Source of the DNA: Heyndrickxia coagulans 36D1
GTDB taxonomy: Bacteria > Bacillota > Bacilli > Bacillales > Bacillaceae_C
Length of the DNA: 64,000 nucleotides
Direction: 5' to 3'
Assembly: GCF_000169195.2 (NCBI RefSeq)
Contig: NC_016023.1
Span: forward strand, 434,001-498,000
Below, piece by piece: positions 47,960-56,902 of this stretch. Each line of letters begins with the position of its first letter. The first letter of the stretch is position 1. Made by a program: the position numbers and the translations under genes. Below the pieces are notes generated by a model, which was given only the letters and a program-made list of their open reading frames with translations, ran no database searches and was not told the DNA's origin.

Positions 47960-48450
47960 TCCGGTTACGGTTTCTAAAAACGGGCATGGTTGCCGCTTTG
48001 ATTTCCGGATGAATTTCTACTTTGCGAGCAACCTGCTTTGCCCGCTCGGCTGTTTGTGCTTTTACACGGTCTATCCTTTTCAGTTGCGGTTTTGAAAAAA
48101 GAGCATGGTTGCCGCTTGTTTGTCGAACTCATTTTGTTTTCGAACAACCTATTTTACCCGCTCGGCTGCTTGTGCTTTTACTTGGTCTATCCCTTTCAGT
48201 TGCGGTTTTGAAAAACGGGCATGGTTGCCACTTTGATTGCCGAACTCATTTCTGCCTTGCGAGCAACCTATTTTACCCGCTCGGCTGCTTGTGCTTTTAC
48301 ATGGTCTATCCTTTTCAGTTGCGGTTTTGAAAAACGGGCATGGTTGCCGCTTTGATTGCCGAACTCATTTCTGCTTTGCGAGCAACCCGCTCTGCCCGCT
48401 TGGCTGCTTGTGCTTTTACATGGTCTATCCTTTTCAGTTGCGGTTTTCAA
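47960..48450 (-). repeat. Four tandem 116-120-bp repeats, each a terminator-like hairpin, between pstS and pstC
   Basis: Copies of a roughly 119-bp unit are marked by CAGTTGCGG at 48081, 48197, 48316 and 48435, and a diverged unit lies near 47963. In the transcribed (minus) strand each unit folds: GCGGGCA...GGTTGC pairs with GGCAACC...TGCCCGT and runs straight into GTTTTT or CTTTTTT. Hairpins span 48335-48398, 48216-48279, 48101-48163 and 47981-48044. Some stem pairs are conserved through compensating changes (GGGTA, GAGC/GCTC). Reading frames crossing the repeats are by-products. Confidence 0.85.
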
Positions 48451-48573
48451 AAAAGGACAAGACAAGCAGAAATGTGCCGCCGGACGTGCCCCGGATAACC
48501 GGAAACCGTATCGTTCTGGCGATCATTCTGCTGCTTGCATCAGTTCAGAGCTCCGCAAAGTTTTAAATCCACT

Positions 48574-49461
48574 TTATTTTGTTGTAACGTTTCCGCTTGC
48601 ATCCCGTTCAACTTGCATTTCAGAAATAGGCATGTACCCGAGTTTCGGAACGAAGTTTTTTTGCACTTCATCCGAAAGCATGTAATCTATAAACTTTTTC
48701 GTTAAGCCTTTTGCCTTTCCTTTTGTGTACATATGTTCATAAGCCCAAATTTTCCATTTGTTTGTTTTGACGTTCTCTTCTGTCGGTTCAACGCCGTCCA
48801 CTTTTAAAGCTTTGACTTTATTGTTCATATAAGAGAATGCGAGATAGCTGATAGCCCCCGGTGTTTCGTTGACAATTTTTTGCACAGTACCCGAAGAGTC
48901 CTGTTCCTGCGCCTTCACTGCAGTAGCGCCATCTAAAGCCTGTTTTTCAAAGACGGCCCGTGTGCCAGATCCTTCCGCACGATTGATCACAACGATTTTC
49001 AGGTCTTTTCCGCCGACTTCTTTCCAGTTTTTAATTTTTCCAGTGAAAATGCCGATCAGCTGCTGTTTTGTCAGGTTATCGACGCCGATATCCTGATTTG
49101 CAACCGGCGCAAATCCGACAACCGCAACTTTATGGTCCGTAATTTTGCTTGCGTCAATGCCGTCTTTTTCCTCGGCAAAAACGTCAGAATTCCCGATTTG
49201 GACAGCGCCTTCCGCAACTTTGCTCAATCCAGTTCCGCTGCCGCCGCCCTGTACGTTAATGGTTGCTTCAGGATGATCATTCATATATTGTGTCGCGGCT
49301 TCCTGCACAAGCGGCTGGAGTGCGGTTGAACCGACAGCCGTGATGCTTTCCTGTTTTGCGCCCTTGCCGGATACTGTCGTCTCTTTTGTGTTCCCGCACC
49401 CGGCTGCAATCACTGCGAAAATCGTGAATAAGCCAAATACCGCTGCAAACTTTTTCTTCAT
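48574..49461 (-). CDS. pstS: Phosphate-binding lipoprotein PstS
   Basis: The 295-residue protein begins with a lipoprotein signal ending IAAGC (Cys22 for lipid attachment). It contains the phosphate-site segments VGSTALQPL, GGGSGTGLSK, NRAEGSGTRAVFE and DSSGTVQKIV. It captures phosphate outside the membrane for PstCAB. The ATG follows a GGGGG site. Four PhoP half-sites lie upstream. Four terminator-like hairpins follow it. Confidence 0.96.
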   Translation of the reverse strand: MKKKFAAVFGLFTIFAVIAAGCGNTKETTVSGKGAKQESITAVGSTALQPLVQEAATQYMNDHPEATINVQGGGSGTGLSKVAEGAVQIGNSDVFAEEKDGIDASKITDHKVAVVGFAPVANQDIGVDNLTKQQLIGIFTGKIKNWKEVGGKDLKIVVINRAEGSGTRAVFEKQALDGATAVKAQEQDSSGTVQKIVNETPGAISYLAFSYMNNKVKALKVDGVEPTEENVKTNKWKIWAYEHMYTKGKAKGLTKKFIDYMLSDEVQKNFVPKLGYMPISEMQVERDASGNVTTK

Positions 49462-49520
49462 TTTTTTGCCCCCTGTTTTTTATTGGCTTGCTCCTTGCAC
49501 TTTTAAAGATAATCGTGCGG

Positions 49521-49559
49521 TATTAAGCAGATATGAATGGAATGTTAAGAGTTTGTAAA
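49521..49559 (-). promoter_or_regulatory. PhoP box array of the pst operon
   Basis: Minus strand TTTACA, TTAACA, TTCATA and TTAATA start exactly 11 bp apart (ends at 49559, 49548, 49537, 49526), matching the TT(A/C/T)ACA direct repeats bound by PhoP~P dimers. They end about 60 bp before the pstS start, the normal activating position. phoPR itself is 3 kb away. Confidence 0.85.
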
Positions 49560-49681
49560 GATGATAGAACCAGGTGTAAGATTTTAAAGGGTGATTGTCA
49601 CATTTTAGGCAAAAACATAAAAAATAGAAGAAACCGGTTTGTTTATAATAGAAGTAACAGAGGCTGAACGGAGGTATAAAA

Positions 49682-51094
49682 TTGAAATCGGTCGTGATCA
49701 TTGGCGGGGGCATTACGGGCCTTACCGCATTGTACGAGCTTCATAAACAGATTGAAAAAACAGGGGCACAGGTATCCTTGGCCCTTGTGGAAGAAAATCC
49801 GGAAGCCGGCGGAAAGCTCCGTACCGTCCGGAAAGAGGGTTTTATTATGGAAACGGGCGCGGATTCGATCGTTGCCCGCAAAAAAGGGGTAGCCGGGTTT
49901 TTGAAAGAACTTGGGCTTGAAAACCGGATCCGCCACAATGCTACCGGCATCTCGTATCTTTACCGGGAAGATGGGTTAAAACCGATTCCGCGAGAGGCAG
50001 TGTTTGGCATTCCGGCAAGTTTGGATGCCCTTTTTGGCAGTGAACTTGTTTCAACGAAAGGGAAACTGACGGCGCTGAAAGATTTGTTTACGAAAAACCA
50101 TTCTTTTACAAAAGACAGTTCAGCCGGAGAATTTTTGGAGGCTTTTTTCGGCAAAGAACTGGTGGAGAAACAAATTGCGCCGGTGCTGTCCGGCGTTTAC
50201 TCCGGCAATTTGTATGAACTGACATTGGCGACAACAATGCCGTTTCTTGTCGATTATAAAAATCGGTATGGCAGCATTATGAAAGGTTTGTCCGAACATA
50301 AGCAAACTTTCTTGTCTCCTGAGAAGAAAAAATTTGTATCGTTTAAAAACGGTTTGTCCGAACTGGCTGACCGCCTTGAGGAAAAGGCAGCGGGCGCTGA
50401 CATCATAAAAGGCGTGAAAGCAGTTGCGCTTGAACGGCACGAAAAAGGCTATACTGTTGTATTGTCGGACGGGCGCAGGCTTAAAGCAGATGTGGTGGTG
50501 CTTGCCGTACCGCATGCTGCAGCGAAGAAACTGCTTGCGAACCCTGCTTTGGATAAGGAATGGGATCAGTTTAAGGCCGCTTCGGTGATCACCGTTTATC
50601 TTGGTTTTGACGTGCCGGATGCAGTCTTGCCGAAAGACGGGACAGGTTTTATTGTTTCTGGCGGAAGTGGGCTCGTTTGCAATGCCTGCACATGGACAAG
50701 CCGGAAATGGCCGCACACGTCGAAAAATGGACGCCTGCTGTTGCGCTTGTTTTATAAAGACGCGGATGCCGCACTGTTTAACCGGCTGAATGCGATGGAT
50801 CAGGAGGGCCTGATTGAAACGGCGCTGAAAGATGTGCGGCAGGCGCTCGGGATAAGTGCACAGCCAGTGGCAGCGGAAGTGACAAAATGGCTGGGCAAGA
50901 TGCCGAAGTACGATTTGCACCACCGTCAGAGGGTAGAAGCGCTAACCAAAAAGCTATCAGCAAGCGACCCGGACGTGGTGCTCGCCGGTTGCTCTTACTA
51001 CGGCGTCGGCATCGCCGATTGCATCGTGAATGGAAAAGAAACGGCGGGAAAGGTAATGGAAAAACTAAGGGAGCAGGGCAGTTTAAATGTGTAA
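49682..51094 (+). CDS. cgoX: Coproporphyrinogen III oxidase (HemY/CgoX)
   Basis: A 470-residue flavoenzyme: FAD motif VVIIGGGITGLTALYEL, GGKLRTVRKEGFIMETGADS, VVLAVPHAAAKKLL and the C-terminal GVGIADCIVNGKETA. In Firmicutes it oxidises coproporphyrinogen III to coproporphyrin III in haem synthesis. Translation starts at TTG after GGAGG. In B. subtilis hemY follows hemE and hemH; here it stands alone between pst and phoPR. A TATAAT (49644-49649) lies upstream without a good -35. Confidence 0.92.
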   Translation: MKSVVIIGGGITGLTALYELHKQIEKTGAQVSLALVEENPEAGGKLRTVRKEGFIMETGADSIVARKKGVAGFLKELGLENRIRHNATGISYLYREDGLKPIPREAVFGIPASLDALFGSELVSTKGKLTALKDLFTKNHSFTKDSSAGEFLEAFFGKELVEKQIAPVLSGVYSGNLYELTLATTMPFLVDYKNRYGSIMKGLSEHKQTFLSPEKKKFVSFKNGLSELADRLEEKAAGADIIKGVKAVALERHEKGYTVVLSDGRRLKADVVVLAVPHAAAKKLLANPALDKEWDQFKAASVITVYLGFDVPDAVLPKDGTGFIVSGGSGLVCNACTWTSRKWPHTSKNGRLLLRLFYKDADAALFNRLNAMDQEGLIETALKDVRQALGISAQPVAAEVTKWLGKMPKYDLHHRQRVEALTKKLSASDPDVVLAGCSYYGVGIADCIVNGKETAGKVMEKLREQGSLNV

Positions 51095-51281
51095 ATCATG
51101 TATTGCCGAATGGACAAAACTTGCAAAGCTTTGTTCATTCGGCATTTCTGTTGAAACCCGCAGACAAGATTGGCTGCACTGATCGGGCAAAACACGGATC
51201 GGCCATTTTTATCTTGTCTATCCTGAAAAGATGCGCCGGTTGATTTTTTATTTTTCCGCTGGTGCCTCAGTGAATGTGGTT

Positions 51282-52420
51282 TTGACGTCTAATTAGACAA
51301 AACTTACGGAGGTCAGGAGGGTTTGTCTAATTAGAACGCCTAACGGAACAAAGCTTGCGGGGAACGGGAGCTTTTTGTCTAGTTAGACCCGCCAATTGGA
51401 CAAAGCTTGCGCCGGGCGCGGGCCTTTTGTCTAATTGGAACTCCTAACGGGACAGTTCTACCGGAGATGCAGTTCCTGCTCTTTTGTCTTACAATCCAAT
51501 TATGAAAGACATTTCGAATTGCAGCTCGCCCCTTTTGTCCTTCATTCAACTTATGAAGGACATTTCAGCTTGTGGTTCGTCCCCTTTTGTCCTTCATTCC
51601 GCTTATGAAGGACATTTCAGACTGCGGTTTGCATCCTTTTGTCCTTCATTCAACTTATGAAGGACATTTCGGCTTGTGGTTTGCACCCTTTTGTCTTTCA
51701 TCCCGGTTATGAAGGACGTTTCAGACTGCGGTTTGTCCCCTTTTGTCCTTCATCCCGCTTATGAAGGACATTTCAGTTTTTGTATGTTAAGGAAGCTCAA
51801 AAAAAAGACGGCCTTTCTTCACATAGAGCCCATCTACGTGAAGAAAGCGTGGAAAATTGACGGCCTTCCTTTACATAGAGCCCATCTACGTTAAGAAAGC
51901 ACGGAAAAACGTAGACCTTCCTTTACATAGAGCCCGTCTATGTTAAGAAAGCGCGGAAAAACGTAGACCTTCCTTCACATAGAGCGCATCTACGTTAAGA
52001 AAGCGCGGAAAAACGAAGACCTTCCTTCACATAGAGCCCGTCTATGTTAAGAAAGCGTGGAAAAACGAAGGCCTTCCTTTACATAGAGCCCGTCTATGTT
52101 AAGGAAGCGCGAAAAATTGACGGCCTTTCTTTACATAGAGCCCATCTACGTTAAGGAAGCACGGAAAAACGAAGACCTTCCTTCACATAGAGCCCGTCTA
52201 CGTGAAGAAAGCACGGAAAAACGAAGACCTTCCTTTACATAGAGCCCGTCTATGTTAAGAAAGCGCGGAAAATTGACGACCTTCCTTTACATAGAGCCCG
52301 CCTATGCTAAGGAAGTAAGCAAAAACGAGGCGCTTCCTTCACATAGAGCCCGTTTACGTTAAGAAAGCAAACAAAAACGAAGCGCTTCCTTCACATAAAA
52401 CGCGTTTATTATCCGCAAAA
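51282..52420. repeat. Large array of 52-bp palindromic units with three sequence subfamilies (array 2)
   Basis: Three blocks follow one another. Block D (51282-51480): TTTGTCTAATTAG...GGACAAAGC units at 51323, 51375 and 51427. Block B (51482-51790): TTTTGTCCTTCAT-N5-ATGAAGGACATTT units at 51482, 51533, 51585, 51637, 51689 and 51741. Block C (51800-52420): CTTTCTTCACATAGA-GCCCA-TCTACGTGAAGAAAG type units with ACATAGAGC at 51821 and then every 52 bp to 52393 (12 units, no deviation). Each unit has inverted arms of about 13-15 bp. Spacers of about 16 bp are also related. It lies between the convergent ends of cgoX and phoR. The short stretch 51095-51281 shows nothing else. Confidence 0.9.
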
Positions 52421-52439
52421 AGCAACAGATCGGACGCTT

Positions 52440-54227
52440 TTAAACAGCGTCCGGCCTGGTTTGCGTCCGCGGCAGAGTGACGATAAAGGTGCTCCCTTTT
52501 CCTTCCTCGCTTTCAACCCGGATTTTACCATGGTATGATTCAACAAGATGCTTAACAATCGCAAGGCCGAGCCCCGTACCGCCGGACTGCCTTGACCGGG
52601 CTTTATCGACCCGGTAAAACCGTTCAAAGATGCGCGGCAAATCCTTTTCGGAAATACCGATGCCTGTATCGCTTACAATCAGGTCCAGCTCATTTTCCCT
52701 TTCGATCAGGCTGATTTCAATCCTGCCTTTATCCGGCGTATAAGCAATCGCGTTCGTTACCAAATTCAACAGGATTTGGCGGAGCCGGTCTTTGTCTGCT
52801 TCCATCATGACGTGCCGCTTTTGTGGCAGCACAAGTTCCAGCTGTTTCTTTTCTATTCTTTTCCGCATCGTTTGGACGGTCTCTGCGACAACATCGACCA
52901 CATTGAGCTGTTCCATTTTCAACAGAATGCGATGCTGCTCGATCCTGGACAAATCGAGAATGTCGGAAATGAGCCGGTGCAGCCGGTCGGACTCGTCATA
53001 GATGATCTTTAAAAATTCCCTGAGTGTCGCTTCATCATACATGGCACCGTCTAGTAACGTTTCCGCAAACCCTTTGACAGAGGTGACAGGCGTTTTCAAT
53101 TCGTGGGAGACATTTGCAACAAACTCGCTGCGGATCTGCTCAAGTCGTCTCGTTTCTGTTACGTCGTGCAGGACCGCCACAACGCCGCGCAGCTCTCCGC
53201 TCTCCCCGACATATGGCGCAATATGGGCATCGAGAATGCGCTCTTTCGGGTAATAAAGATGGACCTCGTCCCGAAACCGTTCACCCGTTTTTAATGAACG
53301 ATCGATCAGCTGGCTGAGCCCGAAACTTTTTCCCGCTTCGATATGGCGCTTTCCAATCAATTCGCCGGACGACAAACCCGTCATTTCTTCCATTGCCCGG
53401 TTCACGAGCATGATCCGCCCCGATGTCTGAATAAGCATGACCCCGCTGTCCATATTTTCCAATACGGCGGTCAGCTGCTGCTCGTTTTCATCAATCTCGT
53501 TCATTTGCTGCTTTAAGTTATGGGCAAGATTATTAATGGCTTTTGTCAGCTGCCGCAATTCCCCGCTTGCATTGACACGGACACGGCTGTCATAATCTTT
53601 TTCAATCAGGCGGTTGCTAACCTCAATGCTCGCTTCAATCGGGCGCGTAAATTTCCGTGCCAGCACATAGCTGATCCAGCCGGAAATGAGGAAGGCCACC
53701 GCCATTGCAAGCCCGAGGCTGAACCACAATCCTTTTAGCACAGCATCAATCCGGTTAAGCGCAATGGAGGTCCGGATGACTGCGATAACTTTCCCATTTT
53801 CTTTTACCGGATTTGCGACATACATCATATTGTACCCGAGCGTATGGCTTGAGCGGATGGACTCACCGCTTGCTTTATGCTGCCTTATAACCTGCCTGAA
53901 TTCCGGTCGGTTTGCGTGATTTTCCATCTTTGCCGGATCATCGTCCGAATCTGCGAGCACTTTCCCGTTTGTATCAATGATGGTAATACGCGGTTCGTGG
54001 TTGGAATAATAATGCCGGACTTTTCCTTGCAGTACATCCGGCTTGTCTTTGAATGTTTGCGGACGGATCGTTTTCATCAGTAGATCTGCATCCTGGGAAA
54101 GCTGCGTGCGCGCCATGTCCATATATGTATGTTGAATCATATCAGCAACGAAAAAACCGATAGCCAGCAATACGGCGGCCAAAATCGATAAAAATGCAAT
54201 AAAAATGCGGATCCATAATTTATTCAT
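52440..54227 (-). CDS. phoR: Phosphate-sensing histidine kinase PhoR
   Basis: A 595-residue membrane kinase: first helix about 7-29, extracytoplasmic sensor domain to about 165, second helix about 168-190, HAMP, PAS (about 255-350), HisKA with the phosphoacceptor in FVANVSHELKTPVTS (near residue 375), and an ATPase domain with DTGIGIS and GGTGLGLAIVKH. Its place after phoP and the pst operon nearby fit PhoR; WalK has a similar layout but lies elsewhere in these genomes. It starts 17 bases after phoP. The C-terminus abuts the repeat array. Confidence 0.9.
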   Translation of the reverse strand: MNKLWIRIFIAFLSILAAVLLAIGFFVADMIQHTYMDMARTQLSQDADLLMKTIRPQTFKDKPDVLQGKVRHYYSNHEPRITIIDTNGKVLADSDDDPAKMENHANRPEFRQVIRQHKASGESIRSSHTLGYNMMYVANPVKENGKVIAVIRTSIALNRIDAVLKGLWFSLGLAMAVAFLISGWISYVLARKFTRPIEASIEVSNRLIEKDYDSRVRVNASGELRQLTKAINNLAHNLKQQMNEIDENEQQLTAVLENMDSGVMLIQTSGRIMLVNRAMEEMTGLSSGELIGKRHIEAGKSFGLSQLIDRSLKTGERFRDEVHLYYPKERILDAHIAPYVGESGELRGVVAVLHDVTETRRLEQIRSEFVANVSHELKTPVTSVKGFAETLLDGAMYDEATLREFLKIIYDESDRLHRLISDILDLSRIEQHRILLKMEQLNVVDVVAETVQTMRKRIEKKQLELVLPQKRHVMMEADKDRLRQILLNLVTNAIAYTPDKGRIEISLIERENELDLIVSDTGIGISEKDLPRIFERFYRVDKARSRQSGGTGLGLAIVKHLVESYHGKIRVESEEGKGSTFIVTLPRTQTRPDAV

Positions 54228-54244
54228 TGCATAGCCCTTTCCTG

Positions 54245-54937
54245 CTACATCACTTCCATTTTATAGCCAAAACCCCTGACTGTTTTAATATATTGCGGCT
54301 GTTTCGTATCTTCTTCCATTTTTTCGCGAAGGTGGCTGATGTGTACGTCGACGATTCTTGTATCACCCGCAAAATCGAAATTCCAAACAGCATTAAGCAG
54401 CTGGTCGCGACTTAACACTTTTCCTGCATGGTTTGCCAAATACAAAAGCAATTCGAATTCTTTCGGGGTCAGCTCCAGTTTTTTCTCTTTAAAATAGGCT
54501 TCGAATTGTTCCGGTAAAATGCGCAGGTCGCCCACTTTTATCGCCTCAGCGGTTTCTTCTTCTGTTTTTGTTTCTGCCCGCCGCAGGATCGCTTTCACAC
54601 GTGCCACCACTTCCCGCGGGCTGAACGGTTTTGTAATATAATCATCTGCCCCGAGTTCAAGGCCGAGAATTTTATCCAGTTCATCACTTTTAGCTGTCAG
54701 CATTAAAATGGGCGTATTGATTTTCCCAAGCCGCAACTGCTTGCAAACGTCCATGCCATCCATGCCTGGCAGCATCAGATCGAGGATAATGACATCAAGT
54801 TTTTCTTTCCTTGCTGTATCATATCCCTCGTTTCCGTCACTGGCAGTCAGCACTTCAAAACCGGCCTGCTCGAGATTAAATTTTAAAAGGGTCACAATGG
54901 ATGGTTCATCATCCACAACCAAAACTTTTTTAGCCAT
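54245..54937 (-). CDS. phoP: Response regulator PhoP
   Basis: The 230-residue OmpR-type regulator has the acidic pair in VVDDEPS, the phosphoacceptor Asp in VIILDLMLPGMDG (about residue 53), the conserved Lys in DDYITKPFS, and a winged helix-turn-helix (SRDQLLNAVWNFDFAGDTRIVDVHISHLREK). It activates phosphate-starvation genes by binding TTAACA-type repeats such as those upstream of pstS. First gene of phoPR. Confidence 0.93.
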   Translation of the reverse strand: MAKKVLVVDDEPSIVTLLKFNLEQAGFEVLTASDGNEGYDTARKEKLDVIILDLMLPGMDGMDVCKQLRLGKINTPILMLTAKSDELDKILGLELGADDYITKPFSPREVVARVKAILRRAETKTEEETAEAIKVGDLRILPEQFEAYFKEKKLELTPKEFELLLYLANHAGKVLSRDQLLNAVWNFDFAGDTRIVDVHISHLREKMEEDTKQPQYIKTVRGFGYKMEVM

Positions 54938-54972
54938 CTGTTATAGCCCCGCTCCCCGACTTGTTTTTCTTC

Positions 54973-55002
54973 ATTGTATCGTGCCTGCTTTTCCATTGTA
55001 AA
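54973..55002 (-). promoter_or_regulatory. Candidate promoter of phoPR
   Basis: Minus strand TTTACA (54997-55002), 18-bp spacer and TACAAT (54973-54978), about 35 bases before the start. TTTACA also resembles a single PhoP half-site, so autoregulation is possible. Confidence 0.5.
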
Positions 55003-55047
55003 GCTGGATCTCAAGCATTCCACGCGCGGCCGGAAAATATGTAAATG

Positions 55048-55350
55048 TTAAGCGTACATTTGGATGAGAAATACTGCCAGAACGGCAATAAGATTCGGCA
55101 ATCCGAACAGGAAAAAAAGCATCGTCAGGCTGAATCTTGATTGGTGATGTTCTTTTGTTTCAGAAAAATAGTTAGCCCGTGTCTCCATGCCGCCCACAAA
55201 CGCCCCCATCGTGATGCCGGAGAAAACAATCCCAATTGCTGCCGCTATCCCGCAGATCCAATAGGTTTTTGAAAAATCCCTGGTAAACAGCCCTGCAATG
55301 ATGCCAGCCGCAGCAATGATCATTCCGGTTATAACAGCATATGCCTTCAA
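55048..55350 (-). CDS. DUF5316 small membrane protein
   Basis: A 100-residue protein with three or four hydrophobic helices (AVITGMIIAAAGIIAGLF; WICGIAAAIGIVFSGITMGAFVG; FSLTMLFFLFGLPNLIAVLAVFLIQ). The family is known only by sequence. The start is TTG (55350), 7 bases after GGAGGGGG. It is a single gene between phoPR and ferredoxin. Confidence 0.7.
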   Translation of the reverse strand: MKAYAVITGMIIAAAGIIAGLFTRDFSKTYWICGIAAAIGIVFSGITMGAFVGGMETRANYFSETKEHHQSRFSLTMLFFLFGLPNLIAVLAVFLIQMYA

Positions 55351-55656
55351 TTTTTGCCCCCTCCTTTTCTTTATTGTTATATTCAGCCTCCGTCATAAAA
55401 TGTCCTGCTTTTAAGACGTCTCTTGTTGCGTGTTTTTTAAATCTCCTTCCCACACGCAGAGAGTTTTGATTGAAAGATTCCTACCATTTTGTTATATTAA
55501 AAATGATCGTTAAAAGATAAAGCATGGACGCCCGGCTTCGAATATTGCGTATTGTCACCCTGCCGGCCCGGGGATGTCCGGCTGGCAAAATGGATGGATA
55601 TAAACGCAACGCTAGACGGATAATGATTAACATATAGGAAAAAGGTGATCTGGAAA
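55351..55656. other. Intergenic stretch upstream of the ferredoxin gene
   Basis: Holds the ferredoxin promoter and a leader of about 150 bases containing a GC-rich stem around CCGGCCCGGGG; no gene is supported. Confidence 0.4.
55470..55498 (+). promoter_or_regulatory. SigA-type promoter of the ferredoxin gene
   Basis: TTGAAA (55470-55475), 17-bp spacer, TATATT (55493-55498). Confidence 0.5.
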
Positions 55657-55893
55657 ATGGCATTTGTAATTACCCAACCGTGCATCGGCGAAAAAGCGGC
55701 CGAATGCGTGGATGTATGCCCCGTGGATTGTATTGCCGAGGGGGAAGACCAGTACTTTATCGACCCGGATATTTGCATCGATTGCGGCGCTTGCCAGGCA
55801 GTTTGTCCGGTAGAAGCCATCTATCATGAAGAAGAACTGGAAGAAGAGGATATGGCCTTCCTGGAAAAAGCCCGCAAATTTTATTCAGAGTAA
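55657..55893 (+). CDS. fdxA: Ferredoxin with [3Fe-4S] and [4Fe-4S] clusters
   Basis: The ATG at 55657 is preceded by AAAAGGTGAT, giving 78 residues. The N-terminal cysteines follow C9-x7-C17-x3-C21-P, the spacing of a 3Fe cluster in 7Fe ferredoxins, and C39-x2-C-x2-C-x3-CP supplies the 4Fe cluster. The acidic C-terminal tail (EEELEEEDM) is typical of Bacillus ferredoxins. It is a cytoplasmic electron carrier; partner enzymes are not indicated by neighbours. A strong terminator follows. Confidence 0.92.
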   Translation: MAFVITQPCIGEKAAECVDVCPVDCIAEGEDQYFIDPDICIDCGACQAVCPVEAIYHEEELEEEDMAFLEKARKFYSE

Positions 55894-55928
55894 AAATAAC
55901 CCCCGCACCATATGCGGGGGTTATTTTT
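55892..55928. terminator. Bidirectional terminator after the ferredoxin gene
   Basis: AAAAATAACCCCCGCA and TGCGGGGGTTATTTTT form a perfect 16-bp stem with a CCATA loop; it serves the convergent ferredoxin and yclQ genes. Confidence 0.92.
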
Positions 55929-55949
55929 AAAACCGGGCGTTGGCACGGC

Positions 55950-56888
55950 TTAATCAATCGCATTCCGGACTTCTTTCACCATTTCGGATACGGAGACGAG
56001 CCCGCCGCCGGAAAGGTACCAGTAGCCCGGGTCAAGGTAAACGATATGTTTGTTCTTGTAAGCATTCGTTTTCTTGACGAGGTCGTTTTCGATGATGCTC
56101 TTGGCATTTCCGCCCTGCCCGATGGCTGCATCGCGGTCAATGACAAACAAATAGTCGGGATTGGTTTTCATGATATATTCAAATGACACATTCTGCCCGT
56201 GAATGGATGCTTTAATGTTTTTGTCCGCAGCCGGTACACCAAATACGTCGTGGATGAGGCCAAACCGTGAACCCGGTCCGAACGCGCTCACTTTTCCGCC
56301 GGTTGTCAGGACAATCAACGCTTTGCCGTTCACTTTTTCCGCTTTTGCATGCAGGCTGTTGATTGAATCATCAATATCGGCCAATTGCTTTTTCACGGCA
56401 TTTTCTTTATTGAAAATTTTGCCGAGCGTTTCCATATTCTGTTTAAAGGAATCCATATACTTCGTTGGATCCAGCCCCATATAAACCGTCGGGGCAATTT
56501 TCTTAAATTCCTTGTAGTTGTCCCGCTGCCTGCCGGAAATGATGATCAGGTCCGGATGGATTTCACTGATCTTGTCAAAATCCGGTTCCATGACGCCGCC
56601 GACATTTTCATACTTGCTGCTTTTGTATTTTTTCAAATATGGCGGAAGATTGTCCTGCGGCACACCTGTCACTTTAATGCCCAACTTATCCATCGAATCC
56701 AGCACACCAAAGTCAAACACGACGACTTTCTTTGGGTTTTCCGTGACTTTCGTGGTTCCAAGTTCATGCTTTACAGTTATTTTCTTTGATGAGGCACTGC
56801 TACCCCCGGCGCTTTCTTTCGTTCCGCACCCGGCAGCAAATACTGCTAACAACAAAATCATGACTCCGGCCAAATAGCGCTTTCTCAT
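55950..56888 (-). CDS. yclQ: Siderophore-binding lipoprotein (YclQ/FatB-like)
   Basis: From the ATG at 56888, 8 bases after AAGGGG, the protein has 312 residues. A lipoprotein signal ends FAAGC, followed by a Ser/Gly linker and a two-lobed periplasmic-binding fold (VVVFDFGVLDSMDKLG; PDLIIISGRQRDNY; YLFVIDRDAAIG). B. subtilis YclQ binds petrobactin; the ligand here is likely a catecholate or related siderophore but is not proven. Last gene of yclNOPQ. Confidence 0.88.
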   Translation of the reverse strand: MRKRYLAGVMILLLAVFAAGCGTKESAGGSSASSKKITVKHELGTTKVTENPKKVVVFDFGVLDSMDKLGIKVTGVPQDNLPPYLKKYKSSKYENVGGVMEPDFDKISEIHPDLIIISGRQRDNYKEFKKIAPTVYMGLDPTKYMDSFKQNMETLGKIFNKENAVKKQLADIDDSINSLHAKAEKVNGKALIVLTTGGKVSAFGPGSRFGLIHDVFGVPAADKNIKASIHGQNVSFEYIMKTNPDYLFVIDRDAAIGQGGNAKSIIENDLVKKTNAYKNKHIVYLDPGYWYLSGGGLVSVSEMVKEVRNAID

Positions 56889-56902
56889 CTCAAATCCCCT
56901 TT

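Noticed and set aside
48022-48566. Two plus-strand reading frames of about 100 codons with repeating Phe/Leu-rich protein
   Set aside because: They are translations of the 119-bp repeats antisense to the pst operon; no ribosome binding site, and the repeat length is not a multiple of three in all units.
51676-51894. 72-codon plus-strand frame
   Set aside because: Lies wholly in the 52-bp arrays and has no ribosome binding site.
51482-52420. CRISPR array
   Set aside because: The periodic palindromes look CRISPR-like, but the 16-bp spacers are related to each other (variants of GCGGAAAAACGAAGAC), no cas genes are nearby and the unit cores diverge between blocks.
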